From assembly GCA_047967505.1 (NCBI GenBank), contig CM106541.1: a stretch of DNA of 64,000 nucleotides; one strand, given 5' to 3'. This DNA is from Dipteris shenzhenensis. Taxonomy: Eukaryota; Polypodiophyta; Polypodiopsida; Gleicheniales. Position 1 is the first letter of the stretch, and each line of letters starts with the position of its first letter. The notes beneath the pieces were generated by a model. That model was given only the letters and a program-made list of their open reading frames with translations, made no database searches and was not told the DNA's origin. The position numbers and the translations under genes are program-made. This document shows, in pieces, positions 10,324 through 20,942 of this stretch.

Positions 10324-12275
10324 TTGTTTGTTTGTAGGATGTCTTCATCTTTAAAAGTAGCTCCAGTGAGGATGAATCCCTCCGTATCCACCATCACGAA
10401 ATGTGGTTGGAGCAAAAAATCAAATGTATGTGTGATCGATGTCGAGGAAACATGTATCGTGCATGCAGGATTACACTCAATCACATCTCAAAGTATGGAG
10501 AATGGGATGCAACTGTAAACATGGTAAGTGCTAAAGAGTTAAGATTGATTGAGATAGTTATGGGTGTTCATATGTTTGAGTTATGATCCCGTTTTAATTT
10601 GATACAAGATGCAGTGCCACACCTGCATATGTTGCCCTATGCTCGCTGTGAGGAGGCGAAGCATCGGCGATATGAGGTGGGATCTTCAGGAGGGACCATT
10701 ACGGATGCATGGAGTGATGGTGATAGTAGCCCTCTGCCATTACCTCATGAAGCTATGGAGGAGGAGGTGTTTGATGATATGGTGTGGGATTTATATGTCC
10801 ATCAATCCAAAGGGAGGGATGATAGCATGGAGTAGGATGATCTTTTTACCGCAGCATCGACTCCACTGTTTGAGGGGTGCACTTTCTCTATTCTACATGC
10901 CTCCCTTGAGTTACCAAACTTGCAAACCATCTATGGATGGAGCAATGCAAGTTTAAATTCATTTCTCAAGTCTATTTTGCAAACATGGTGAATTATGCTA
11001 GTGGGTCAATTACTCGAATGCTTTTCCTCATTTATGGTCTTCACGTGCAAGCTATTGTGTAAAATGCTTCCAAGGGAGAATAAATTACCGACCTCAAGAG
11101 ATATGGCAAGGCAACATGTGACCTCTCTTGGAGGATTAGATTACAAGCGCATCCATGCATGCGTCAATGATTGCGTTTTGTTTCGTGGACTACATAAGGA
11201 TGCAAGAGAGTGCCCTACTTGTGGAGAGGCAAGATATAGAGCAGATCTCAAAACTTTGGACATGCCTCGTAAGGTTCTGCGACATTTTCCCATAATCCCT
11301 CGCATCCAACACATGTTCAAGTGCAAATCCATTGCAGAGGTCATGTCATGGCATTCCTCCCATCGATCAACCGATGGCAAGTGGAGAACTCCCGCAGACT
11401 CTCCTACATGGAAGCATATTGAAGACACATGGCCAAGCTTCAAGGAAGAACCTAGGAGCTTGAGACTTGGATTGGGTATGGATGGTGTGAACCCATTTGG
11501 TCTCAAAAGCACCTCTTACAGTGTATGGCCAATGATATTGGTGAATTATAATCTTCCACCCTCTATGGCTATTAAGAAAGGACATGTTATGCTATCCCTT
11601 CTAATTCCACGAAAACATAAAGTCAAAAATCCTGATGTTTATTTTGAGCCTTTGATTGATGAGCTAGAGACACTTTGGAGAGGTATCGAGGTGCATGATG
11701 TGAGTAGGCCTCCCTCGTCACGAGACTTCAACTGCAAAGCAGTCTTGATGTGGATGATGCATGACTTCCCAGGCTATGGCGAGTGTTCAGGTAAGAATTG
11801 CACTTCTAATTATGAATAGGCAAAGGATGTGGCACCCTAAACCCACCTTCAAGTCTTAATTGCATCTATTGTTTAGGTCTCACTACATCGGGTTACCATG
11901 CATGTCCTGTTTGTGGTCCTTCGCTAGTTGCCTCACGGGTAGACGCATTGAATAAGGTCATCTATGAGAATCACCATCGATTTCTCCCACCTGATCATCC
12001 TAGATATGTTGCCCCTTGGAATGAAGTCCTCCCACAATCACTCACCGCGGGAGATTGGATGAGAATTTGGGACGGTTCCACGACTCCTCCACCACTTGGC
12101 ATGAGCCGATAAGGGTTTGTAACTATTGTGTGCTATATTGGCTGGAAATAAAGATTGCCCGCTGACACCAGCTTTTGTTTAGATACTCCATCTTTTATCG
12201 TTTACCATATTGGTCCCACCTCAAGATCAATCACTTGCTTGATCCCATGCATATCTTCACAGCAAAGTAGAGAAT
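10324..12275 (+). pseudogene. Element B TNP2 transposase, N-terminal half, truncated
   Basis: The first exon (acceptor TTTGTAG|GATGTC near 10335, donor ATG|GTAAGT near 10520) encodes a CMCDRCRGN zinc motif. The frame from 10600 carries an acidic region with stops near 10831 and 10986. The long block 10995-11819 has TNP2 signatures: MLPRENKLPTSRDEA-like start, HACVNDCVLFRG, CPTCGEARY, VLRHFPIIPRIQHMF, MGWHS-type motif, GMDGVNPFGLKS, WPMILVNYNLPP, LLIPRKHK and MHDFPGYGECSG. After an intron the frame resumes near 11876 with GYHACPVCGP. The homology ends near 12270 just after a frameshifted version of the YWSHLKINHLLDPMHIF block. In CACTA transposons TNP2 is the cut-and-paste transposase; the C-terminal catalytic half is missing, so this copy cannot be functional. 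Confidence 0.85.
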
Positions 12276-13219
12276 CAAAAGGTGAGGAGGAGCAAGAGCT
12301 GCATGGGAGCTGGGAGAGGCAAAGTGAAAGCATGAAGTAAGGCATAGGAGCAATGAGGCACCTACAAACCTATAGTTTGCATATGAGAAACGTAGACTGC
12401 AAAGCTAAACAAGGGTGGCACTTACGACTGTGGGGAGAGAAGGTGACAATAAAAATCACTTAGAGTTTGAGAACCTAACAAAATAAAAAGTGTAGAGCCC
12501 GACCTGTAGGCCAAAGGATGCCATGGTAAGTTGAGTTCGTAGAAGATGTAAGGGTAGGAGATAGCCTGGAGATAATGTAGGAAGACGTACTCATAGAGCT
12601 TGGGTAAGAAGTCCAAGCAGGGCATAATGAAGGTAGTAAGGAGGTAGTAAGAGAACAAGGATGCAAAAACCAGAAAGTGTAGAGTAATAGAACCTAAAGG
12701 GATGTATAAATGGAAGGTGAGGTATTAGTTTAGTGTAGCTAGGGGCTTTTAGGGCTAACCACTTAATAGAAGACTAATCACATACCATGATGCCATGCAA
12801 GGTCATGGAGTAAATTTATATAAGGGTATAAAATTTTAGAATGTATAACTTAATGGCCATCTGTTAGGGAATAGTATTGGAGTGGTTTCAGCTAAGTAAC
12901 CAATTATTAAGCAACTGAACATACGCGAAGTATTAACCTATTCTTAAATGTATGTACTATAATTCTTAAGTAGCATTTGTCAGTTTTATCATTGTAAAAA
13001 ATAAAAAACATGTACCTAAAGAGGAAGAATAATTAGGGGTTGGGGAGTGTTATAGGAATCTAAGAAAAGAGATGAATGTATAACACGGGGAAATAAGTTA
13101 GAAAAGACTCCATTACTAAGCTTAAAGAGGAAATCGAACCAAGATCAAATTGATAATTATTATCATTTTCAAGACACAAGATAATTAATTACCAAAAAAT
13201 TATTAGGATACTTTTGCTC
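12276..13219. other. Intergenic, no recognised gene
   Basis: Follows the truncation of element B. Frames are short and without recognised domains. It runs up to the first recognisable Copia reverse transcriptase codons near 13222. Confidence 0.5.
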
Positions 13220-13304
13220 CCACAGATAGACTAACCATAATTCACACTGTTTTGGCTTTAGCAGCCTAGGGAAGTTGGCCTATGTTTCAGATGGATGTAA
13301 AATC

Positions 13305-13653
13305 TGACAAAGTGAGGATCCTACTCTCCTAGTCACTAAGACAACATCCTAATACAACACTAATCTACGGAGGATGCAACCTAAGTGCAAGCATAATGAA
13401 GAGAGTGCTCATGACATGTATCTCAAGTCAATTAGGTTCCAAGATAGATTAACTTGGACTCATAAAGAGAATCTTGAGATAGTGCAAAGTGCTTGATTGA
13501 ATTACTTCAAATGAACCTCCCTTTTATAGGTGAGGGTACTTACATCCATTTGCTTGCTCACATGTGGGATATCTCCTCCATGCCATGTGGCAACTTATCC
13601 TTTGCTCATACCTTTGTGCTCTACATGTGCTCATGGCACCACAACTCTCAACA
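13305..13653 (-). repeat. 3' LTR of the gag-only element
   Basis: A 349-bp copy, TG...CA bounded, followed outward by the AAATC target duplication at 13300-13304. Confidence 0.92.
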
Positions 13654-13850
13654 CCTCCCCTTGGTGCCATGATCCTTTGGCTACTGCAAGGTGGTCAGAT
13701 GTGAGTTACATTCCATCACCTCCCCTTAGTGCATGCATGCTACTTAAGGTGGTCAAGTGTGGCTTCTACATGTCAATACCTCCCCTGGGTGCTTTCATAG
13801 CTACTCTCAGGTGGTCAGGTTTGATTACAAAACATAGGCAAGGTTGGCAA
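13654..13850 (-). repeat. Polypurine tract and ~65-bp triplicated block
   Basis: CCTCCCCTTGGTGC (13654 on), CCTCCCCTTAGTGC (near 13721) and CCTCCCCTGGGTGC (near 13782) start three imperfect tandem units, each also containing a GGTGGTCAG-like word. On the minus strand each has a purine-rich AGGGGAGG that resembles a polypurine tract. Only the copy at 13654 adjoins the LTR. Confidence 0.7.
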
Positions 13851-13865
13851 GGTTTTTGCTTTTCA

Positions 13866-14665
13866 ATACATTCCATTGATGTCACCTTTTGGCTCATGGC
13901 TTGATGATGACTCCACGTAGTTGACTTGTTGATTCTTCAATCTGCAATCTTCTTCCTTGTGTCCGAGCTTCTTGCAATGGTGACACTTTGGTTTGTTCTT
14001 CAATCTGCAGTCACTTTGATAGTGACCCATCCTTCCGCAATGGTAGCATTTCACTGATGTTTTACTGAATAGTGCTTGTTCTTCATTATAGCTATTGAGT
14101 GTTGATGTCGATGTCGATGCCTTCAACTCTCTTTCTTTTTCGAGAAGAGAGGATACACATTCTTCAAACTTTGGATCTGGCAAATTCTTCAAAGTGGTTG
14201 TCAATGACTATACTCTGCAGGCATGCTTTTAAGGAGAATTGCAAGTGCATCTTTCTCTCCTACTTTTGCATTTATGCCCTCTAGTTGAGTCATAATGCTT
14301 TTGATTTTGTTGACAAATTGTGCCATGGATTCATTGAAGCCCATGTGCATACCATAGAATTCAATCTTAAGATGGATTTCTTGGTTTTTGGCTTTTGCAC
14401 CAAACACTGTGTTCAACTCATCCCATGCATCCTTGGCATGATCCTTAGAGTCTATATGATGAATTATGTTTGGACCCAAGTGCAATCCAATGAGTGATAG
14501 TGCTGCTTCATCTTTTTCCTTCCAAGCATCATTTTGTGCAGTGGGTATATCTTCTTTTACAATCTTCCAAAGCTTTTGGTGCATCAGAAGATATCTCATT
14601 TGTGTAGACCATGTGTGAAATCCATCCCCGGTGAACTTCTCAACAGTTGGAGTGCGGATTGCCAT
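13866..14665 (-). pseudogene. Gag of the gag-only Copia element (frameshifted)
   Basis: The ATG at 14665 opens a UBN2/DUF4219-type Copia Gag: KFTGDGFHTWSTQMRYLL, LWKIV, WELNTVFGAK-like, MAQFVNKIKSIMTQLEG and ILLKSMPAEY. A one- or two-base frameshift near 14200 separates it from NLPDPKFEECVSSLLEKERE and two zinc knuckles: CYHCGRMGHYQSDC and CHHCKKLGHKEEDC (both C-x2-C-x4-H-x4-C). Gag forms the virus-like particle and the knuckles bind RNA. No protease or pol follows. The frameshift may make this copy non-coding or be a sequencing error. Confidence 0.88.
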
Positions 14666-16124
14666 TGCAAAGGTCTTACCAATTGATTTCTTTCAATATT
14701 GGCAGTGTCTAATTGCATTGTCTAATTGCATACAATGATTTTGACCTAACAGGCGCGTAGAGCTTGGAAAGACGATCACTTTTCCTTTTTGGAGCGTGTG
14801 CAAATTTTTCCTGGATTGCAAGTTATGGCTTCTTGAAGGTTTTGTGAAGAAGAAGGGCCTTTGATGATGTGGCACAGGGATTCACATGCTGAATTCCATA
14901 CTGTGCTTACAAAGGGACTGTGCTTGGGTGGCACTGTAGTGATCAATTACCCCAGTTTAGTTAACCACAGTTACTTAGACTGTACCACCACGATTTAACT
15001 GACCTGAACAGTTAACTTAACCACAGTTAACATTACCACCTTATCTTGCCACGTGGCCCTTTGTAGACTAGTGGCTTATCTGCCACGTGTCTTCGTCTTT
15101 GGCTGCCACGTGTCCTAAGGTCCAACCTTAGAGAAAATGAAAGGAGAGCTTTGAGGATCTGGAGCAAGAACATTGATGCGGTGAGGCGACGCAAATGATG
15201 ATCTCCACAGCTGTAGGGTCGCACGTCAGACGAAAGGCTTGCGAAGAAGAGGCTAGGCAATTGGAAGCAGTAGACGATCGAGAGCACTTGGAGCTATGGA
15301 CGGAGCCGCTTCTGCGTGTGGAGACTCGAGTCGGGTGAGGCCACGGGTGAATTGCAAGAGCTGCTGGCAAGAGTCGCTGGAGATGGCGCACTGGTGGGGG
15401 GCTAGCTGGCTGCAAGAAGAGGATCTATTTGGAGAAGATCGTGGAATGCCTGTGGGTCAGCTGTGTGAGCTTTGGCGCAATGAAGTTGTAGGCAGTGAAG
15501 AAGATGCAGGCGACCGTTAAGGTGTTGGAGCTGAAGTCACTGCTGCTGGCTTTGGTGGATCTACTTTTGCAGTCGAGGCTACAGAATGCATTTGATGAGC
15601 GTGCTGGCTGTAGAATTCATACAAGGCTCCGTGCTCCTAGTCGATTTGCATTGTTGAATAGAGCTATGTCGAGAGGCCGTGGCATTTACCAGGAGACCTT
15701 TGCTGCACCGTTCGAGCTTGCATGAGGCTAGGAGCCACTTGGCTCATCGGTGGGCAGGTGCATGTGAGCTAAGAAGCTCTTGGAGACTGCAGTGGTCATT
15801 GCTATTGTAGGCTAACAGAGCAGTTGGCTTCGTTTGATGAAGGGAGAAGCTCAATGCTTTCTTTCTCAAAAGTCTGAATGAATAATACTAACAAGTCTTT
15901 CTCTCAAGCAAGGTCAAGGATCTCTCTCTCTTGGCAAATGAATGGATGGAAATTCCTCTCTCAGCAAGAAACACTCAAGCTCACAATGAACTCTCACAAA
16001 AGAATAGAACGGAAATCTTCAACTCTCATGGACGGAATTCTTTCAATGGGAGAATGAAAGAATGAACACTAAAAGAGAACACTCAACCTCAATCTAAAAA
16101 CTAATCTAGGAGAACTAGACCTAA
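14666..16124 (-). other. Long untranslated leader of the gag-only element
   Basis: 1.46 kb lies between the primer site and the Gag start. It is more GC-rich around 15100-15760 than its surroundings. Open frames on both strands show no recognised domain. The GC-rich segment could be captured host sequence, which cannot be shown from the window. Confidence 0.5.
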
Positions 16125-16136
16125 GCTCTGATACCA
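16125..16136 (-). promoter_or_regulatory. Primer binding site (initiator Met-tRNA type)
   Basis: TGGTATCAGAGC on the minus strand immediately after the 5' LTR end TTTGTCA. This is the usual plant LTR-retrotransposon priming sequence. Confidence 0.9.
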
Positions 16137-16483
16137 TGACAAAGTGAGGATCCTACTCTCCTAGTCACTAAGACAACATCCTAATACAACACTAATCTAT
16201 GGAGGATGCAACCTAAGTGCAAGCATAATGAAGAGAGTGCTCATGACATGTATCTCAAGTCAATTAGGTTCCAAGATAGATTAACTTGGACTCATAAAGA
16301 GAATCTTGAGATAGTGCAAAGTGCTTGATTGAATTACTTCAAATGAACCTCCCTTTTATAGGTGAGGGTACTTACGTCCATTTGCTTGCTCACATGTGGG
16401 ATATCTCCTCCATGCCATGTGGCAGCTTATCCTTTGCTCATACCTTTGCTCTACATGTGCTCATGGCACCACAACTGTCAACA
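16137..16483 (-). repeat. 5' LTR of the gag-only element
   Basis: 347 bp, bounded by TGACAA and TCAACA, followed by AAATC and the resumed Copia reading frame (TFLNGDL). Confidence 0.92.
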
Positions 16484-17690
16484 AAATCCACATTTCTGAA
16501 TGGAGATCTCAGAGAGGAGGTATACGTGGAACAACCACCAAGTTTTTTGATCCCCGATTTAGAAGGTAAAGTCTGTAAACTGAAGAAGGCACTTTACGGG
16601 CTGAAACAAGCCCCATGAGCGTGGTACTAGCAAATTGATGCCTACCTTCTGCAAAATGGGTTCAGGAGGAGCCCATCTGATGCAAATTTGTATATCTTCA
16701 GAGAAGGAGGCAGGTGTATGATCGTGGTCCTTTACGTGGATGACCTTGTCATAACAGGGAACCATGAAGAAAAGATCTTGCAGACAAAGCATTTGCTAGG
16801 AAGAGAGTTTGAAATGACAAACCTTGGACTGATGCATTTCTGTTTGGGGATTGAAGTTTGGCAAGAGCCAAAACAAATCTTCATCTCACAGCTGAAGTAT
16901 GCTGGAGAGATACTGAAGGCATTTGGCATGGCTGAGTGCAAGACAGTTGGCACCCCTATGGAGGTTGATGTGAAGCTCTCAAATGAGGATTCATCACCAC
17001 TGGTGGACAAAGCGAAGTACAGAAGGCTTGTGGGCAGTTTGATTTACTTGTGCAACACATGGCCGGACATCAGTTTTGTGACTGGTGAACTAAGCAGGTT
17101 TTCCAATAAGCCCCGAGAGAACCATTGGAGGGTAGGAATGCGGGTGCTAAAATACATCAAAGGCACACTTGATTATGGCATCACCTATACCAAGGGCAAC
17201 ATCTTGACCAGATTCTATGACTTGGATTGGGCAAAAGACGTGAACAGCAGGAGATCAGTGACAGGTTACTGTTTCTCACTTGGATCTAGAGCTGTGTCAT
17301 GGGTCAGCAAGAAGCATCCCATAGTTGCTCTTTCTTCTACCAAGGCTGAGTACAAATCAGCATGTTTTGCTTCTTGTGAGGCAGTGTGGTTGAGGAGAAT
17401 TTTAGGGGACATGGGTGCAGCGTAGAACAAGCCTACACAGCTATCATGTGACAATCAGAGTTGCATGGCGATTGCAAAGGACCCTGTGTTCCACACTCAC
17501 ACAAAACACATTGAGATTCAATATCACTTTGTACGCAAGCTCATCATGGATGGAGAGGTCGACTTGGTGTACTATCCGACTACAGAGAATGCTACAGACA
17601 TCTTCACGAAGGCTCTTAGAAGAGACTTGCTGGAGAGGCATCTTCATCAATTTGGCATTGGGCCAAAAAATTAAGTTCACTTGCGGGTGG

Positions 17691-18550
17691 ACATTGAGGG
17701 GGGGTGTTAGATATCAATGCTCCACTCTTGTGTAGCTACGTGGGAACCAACTAACTCTACTTGTAAGCCACTCCATATGAGGAGAAGGCATTTGAGTAGC
17801 TCAGTTATTCGGTAGGTCTTGGTTTGGACACTAGATGGGGGCCATGTGTGGCGTGATGGCTAGACAGCTTCAGATAGAGTTGGCACACTGCCAACTAGGC
17901 TACATGCAAGTGCGGGAAGGCATCCCATGACTGACCGCACTGAGGGTAGATAGAGCATTTCCCAAGGTAGCCCACTCTCGGGTTGCGGGGCCTGTTTGGA
18001 GCCCCAGATGATCCCGGATCGAACGGATACCATAGGTTAGTTGCTCTAGTTTGTGCCACGGTTCTATCGTGTGGTCGGTGGCCTCCAGTCGGCCATTTTG
18101 GGTAGACTGGGTCGGTCACCCAATTGGGTCTAACCGACTACGAGTGGTGGCTATATAAGAGCAAGCCCGTGAAGCCCATTTCATCACTGGCTACAACAAC
18201 CCTGATTCCTTGGCATTCAGCCTCTGTCCTCTACTATTTCCAGTAGGCCATCGAAGCTTCTCTCATAGGAGCGCACGGTTGGGAGGTAGCGCCATCTATT
18301 GTATCAATTTTACAGTAATCAAATTTTTGATTCTCCATACTATCTACTTTTCTCTCTTGCATACGAGATCCTGTTATCTATTGAGCACAGATGTTGTATT
18401 GTTTTCTTACATCCCAAGCACGATTGTGGTGGCGTACTTGGCTCCAAAAGAAGAGCCGTAGGATACGATTGGGTAGATTGATGTACTGTGTTAATGCTGC
18501 TGATGCTTTAGCTGAACGGACTATTTACTGATACTATTAGGGAGGACTCG
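17691..18550 (+). repeat. Polypurine tract and 3' LTR of the old Copia element
   Basis: The RNase H frame ends at 17674. ATTGAGGGGGGG precedes TGTTAGATATCAATG at 17705, a typical LTR start. A TATA-like CTATATAAG lies near 18152, which would place the U3/R boundary near 18180. The 3' boundary is not certain, because no 5' LTR copy remains for comparison; GTGACAGATCAGAGC near 18550 is a candidate end. Confidence 0.6.
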
Positions 18551-20620
18551 TGACAGATCAGAGCATGATTTTGAAGTCTTATGGACTTTTTTGATGTTGT
18601 ATATACTTGACTCTACCTAATTAATATAAACCCGCATTTTTGACACACAAAGAAAGATATACCTCTTGGATCCCTTGGAATATGAAATAGCACATATGAG
18701 ATTGATGTGGATGGCAACATGCATGCAAGGGGTTAAATAATAAATTCACATGATGAGGATGAGTCTTCCACATTAAATTTTATCATAGGATCATTTCAAA
18801 AAAGTTCCATCATCACTAGAAGTATACACGATTATGCCTACTATAGAGAATCCAAAGCCAACAAAGAAAGGAAAGTCAAAGTTATGTGATACAATGTAAG
18901 CAAGTGAAGTCCTTTCAAGATATTTTGATGAAACCATCGAGCTTGGTGGAAAATGAAACCATTGAGCTTGGTGGAGCTTGAAAAATACTAGGCATTTGAG
19001 TTGCATTCCACCTCGCAATTCCAAATTGTGAGATTTCAAAAAGCTCCTCCAAGGTACTTTTACAAATGGTTAAATAAAGATCACATAGAGAAGGAATAGA
19101 GAAGCTCATTCAGAACTTAGGTTATTGCTTTAGGCCTCTTCTATATTTAATGTAGCAAAAAAAGAACATCTAGACCATGAGGGTTGGCATGGAGGTATCA
19201 AAGTCAAGATTCATGAAACATTTCTTTTTAGTAGTCTCAATCATGAAAATTTTCTTTCTCATAGTTAATTGCCTCAGTACTTAAAGTATTATGACATACC
19301 ATCTTTCATAGCATTGGGAAGATGACATTGGGTCACAGCGTTACCATGAATATTGTGCACATGATCATCACAAGGGATGAAATTTATGATAGTAGGATAT
19401 ATATCTTAGTTGATCAAATTGGAGGATGAAAATAATTACAGATAACTCACTATTTTAATGTTTAGATCTCGTTTAGATGCTTACATGGGGGTTGGACAAT
19501 GAGGAGAGAATATGAAAAAATTGTGCAAATACAAAATGACGTCAAGGAAGGAAAATTTGTAGTTGCTAAACCAAAGACACAATTTTCAACATTGAAAAAC
19601 AAGCCGTGCAAGTGAAGAGAGATGATACACTATAAGAATAGCTTTAGATGTCTATATTAGCAGATCAAACTTCACTGTATAGTTCACTTAGAAAATAATC
19701 CAAAGTTACCACTATATTCGTGGGGCTATTATGATTCATGGTTGAAGCTTAAGCTTCATCAATTCAAGGAAAACTCCACCATTTCTTGATTCATGTATGG
19801 GATGAATTTCAATGTCTAAGTTTGCTATGTTTTGCTTCCAATGTAATAATTTGGTTTCAAATCTCTTTAACATTAATAAATCAATTCTTCTATTTCATTG
19901 CTGCATTTTTGAATCATGAATTTGTATGCATTAATTCCTTTCCTTTCTTTTATTTGCTATATTTCACAAAAAGAATGTTTGCACATAACCTCTAACAACG
20001 GCTGTTGGTGTGCTTGATTTGAGCATTAGCATACAAGTGCCAAGCTCAACATGCTTGCATGACTGTCAAGGAGGAAATGTCTTGAGTTAATGTCCATCCA
20101 AACTCCAAAGTAAAGGAAAAGATGCTATGTCAATGCTTGAAGTCAAGGTGGCAATGTCTGGAGAGTCCAATGAGGAAGAGAGCTTAGAAGGTAATGGAAA
20201 AGACGTAATGTCAATATTAAAAGTCAAGGAGGCAATATCTAGAGTTTTGAATTGGGGAGAAAGCTTAGTGTGTGAAGCTTTGTTAATCCTTTTGAAAGCT
20301 TTATGGGTGCATTGGAGACTCTAGCAAGCTTGGTTAGAGAGCACTAGAATCATTTTGAAATCCTTTTCATATTTTGAAGACTCTAGCAAGCTCAACTAGA
20401 AAGCACTAGAAACTTGAAGTCCTGCCGTGGGAGGATTTTTCGCAAAAAGAATGGCAATCAACTTCTTGACCATCTTTCTTCGGGCTTAGAAAAGTGATGT
20501 CGATGGCTGGAGCGTGCGGATTCAAAATCTACGAGAGAAGAGGAAATCATCATCAGGTGCACATTGTACTCCAAGCTACACCCAACCCCGAACCTTCACA
20601 ATAGGGACATCACAACAATG
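18551..20620. other. Intergenic, no recognised gene
   Basis: AT-rich sequence with short frames only. Direct repeats include AAACCATCGAGCTTGGTGGA / AAACCATTGAGCTTGGTGGA near 18930-18975 and repeated GTCAAGG(A/T)GGCAATGTCT-type words at 20060-20240. The latter look like a locally duplicated ~80-bp block (GGAAAAGATG..ATGTCAATGCTTGAAGTCAA). Confidence 0.5.
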
Positions 20621-20623
20621 GCA

Positions 20624-20685
20624 AGAATATATATATATATATGTATGTATATATGTATATATATATATATGTATGTATGTATAGT

Positions 20686-20716
<31 letters not shown>

Positions 20717-20722
20717 AAGAGA
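20624..20722. repeat. AT/GTAT then GA microsatellite
   Basis: (AT)n and (GTAT)n pass into GATAGAGAGAGAGAGAGAGA. It lies 220 bp beyond the stop codon of the kinase gene. Confidence 0.9.
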
Positions 20723-20942
20723 GATTTTCTAATGTAACATTGATATCAAGAGATGCTTTATAAAACTAGATAAGAAAAGAGATTAACTGTATAATCATGA
20801 ATTCCATGGATTATTTTCGAGCAAAAGAACAGAAGTCTTCAGGTAGAGTAACTTTTGTTGGATTTGGGATGTGATGGTACAATGCATTTTAGATACCCAG
20901 CAAGCCCCAGGCTCATACATTAAGGTCAGTCACTTAATAACA

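Larger units (their letters stand above)
7420..12275. mobile_element. CACTA (En/Spm) element B, truncated on the right
   Basis: Two divergent genes (ORF1 minus, 9510-8028; TNP2 plus, 10324 on) are bracketed by arrays of one short motif family (GATGCGTCTATAGACGC-like) at 7480-7720, 9590-9740 and 10110-10275. The transposase homology stops near 12270, so the right end is lost. The exact left end was not found; it should lie just outside the 7480 array. Internal order matches element C. Confidence 0.75.
13305..16483 (-). mobile_element. Gag-only Copia-type LTR element (TR-GAG), 3.18 kb, full length
   Basis: Direct repeats at 13305-13653 and 16137-16483 both start TGACAAAGTG and end TCAACA. They differ by about four substitutions and a 2-bp indel. 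AAATC flanks both sides (13300-13304, 16484-16488). On the minus strand the 5' LTR is followed directly by a primer site TGGTATCAGAGC, and the 3' LTR is preceded by ACCAAGGGGAGG. The interior encodes only Gag, so the element must depend on enzymes in trans. The near-identical LTRs indicate a recent insertion. Confidence 0.93.
13222..17674 (+). pseudogene. Old Copia pol: reverse transcriptase and RNase H, split by an insertion
   Basis: The left part (13222-13304) reads TFAPTDRLTI..LALAA-stop-..WPMFQMDVKS. The right part (16484-17674) resumes TFLNGDLREEVYVEQPP, KLKKALYGLKQAP, an intact VVLYVDDLVITG catalytic box, DSSPLVDKAKYRRLVGSLIY, GYCFSLGSRAVSWVSKKH and the RNase H end KHIEIQYHFVR...ATDIFTKAL. 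The two halves join exactly at the AAATC duplicated by the inserted element. Stops occur at 16617 and after AWY, and a TAG precedes NKPTQLSCDNQS, so it is inactive. The upstream gag, protease and integrase are absent. In a full Copia element this region copies RNA into DNA. Confidence 0.92.

Noticed and set aside
16559-17010. Minus-strand frames within the Copia RT region
   Set aside because: Shadows of the plus-strand RT/RNase H frame.
18555-18575. GATCAGAGCATG as a primer binding site
   Set aside because: It lies after a 3' LTR where no primer site is expected and matches the tRNA-Met site only partly.
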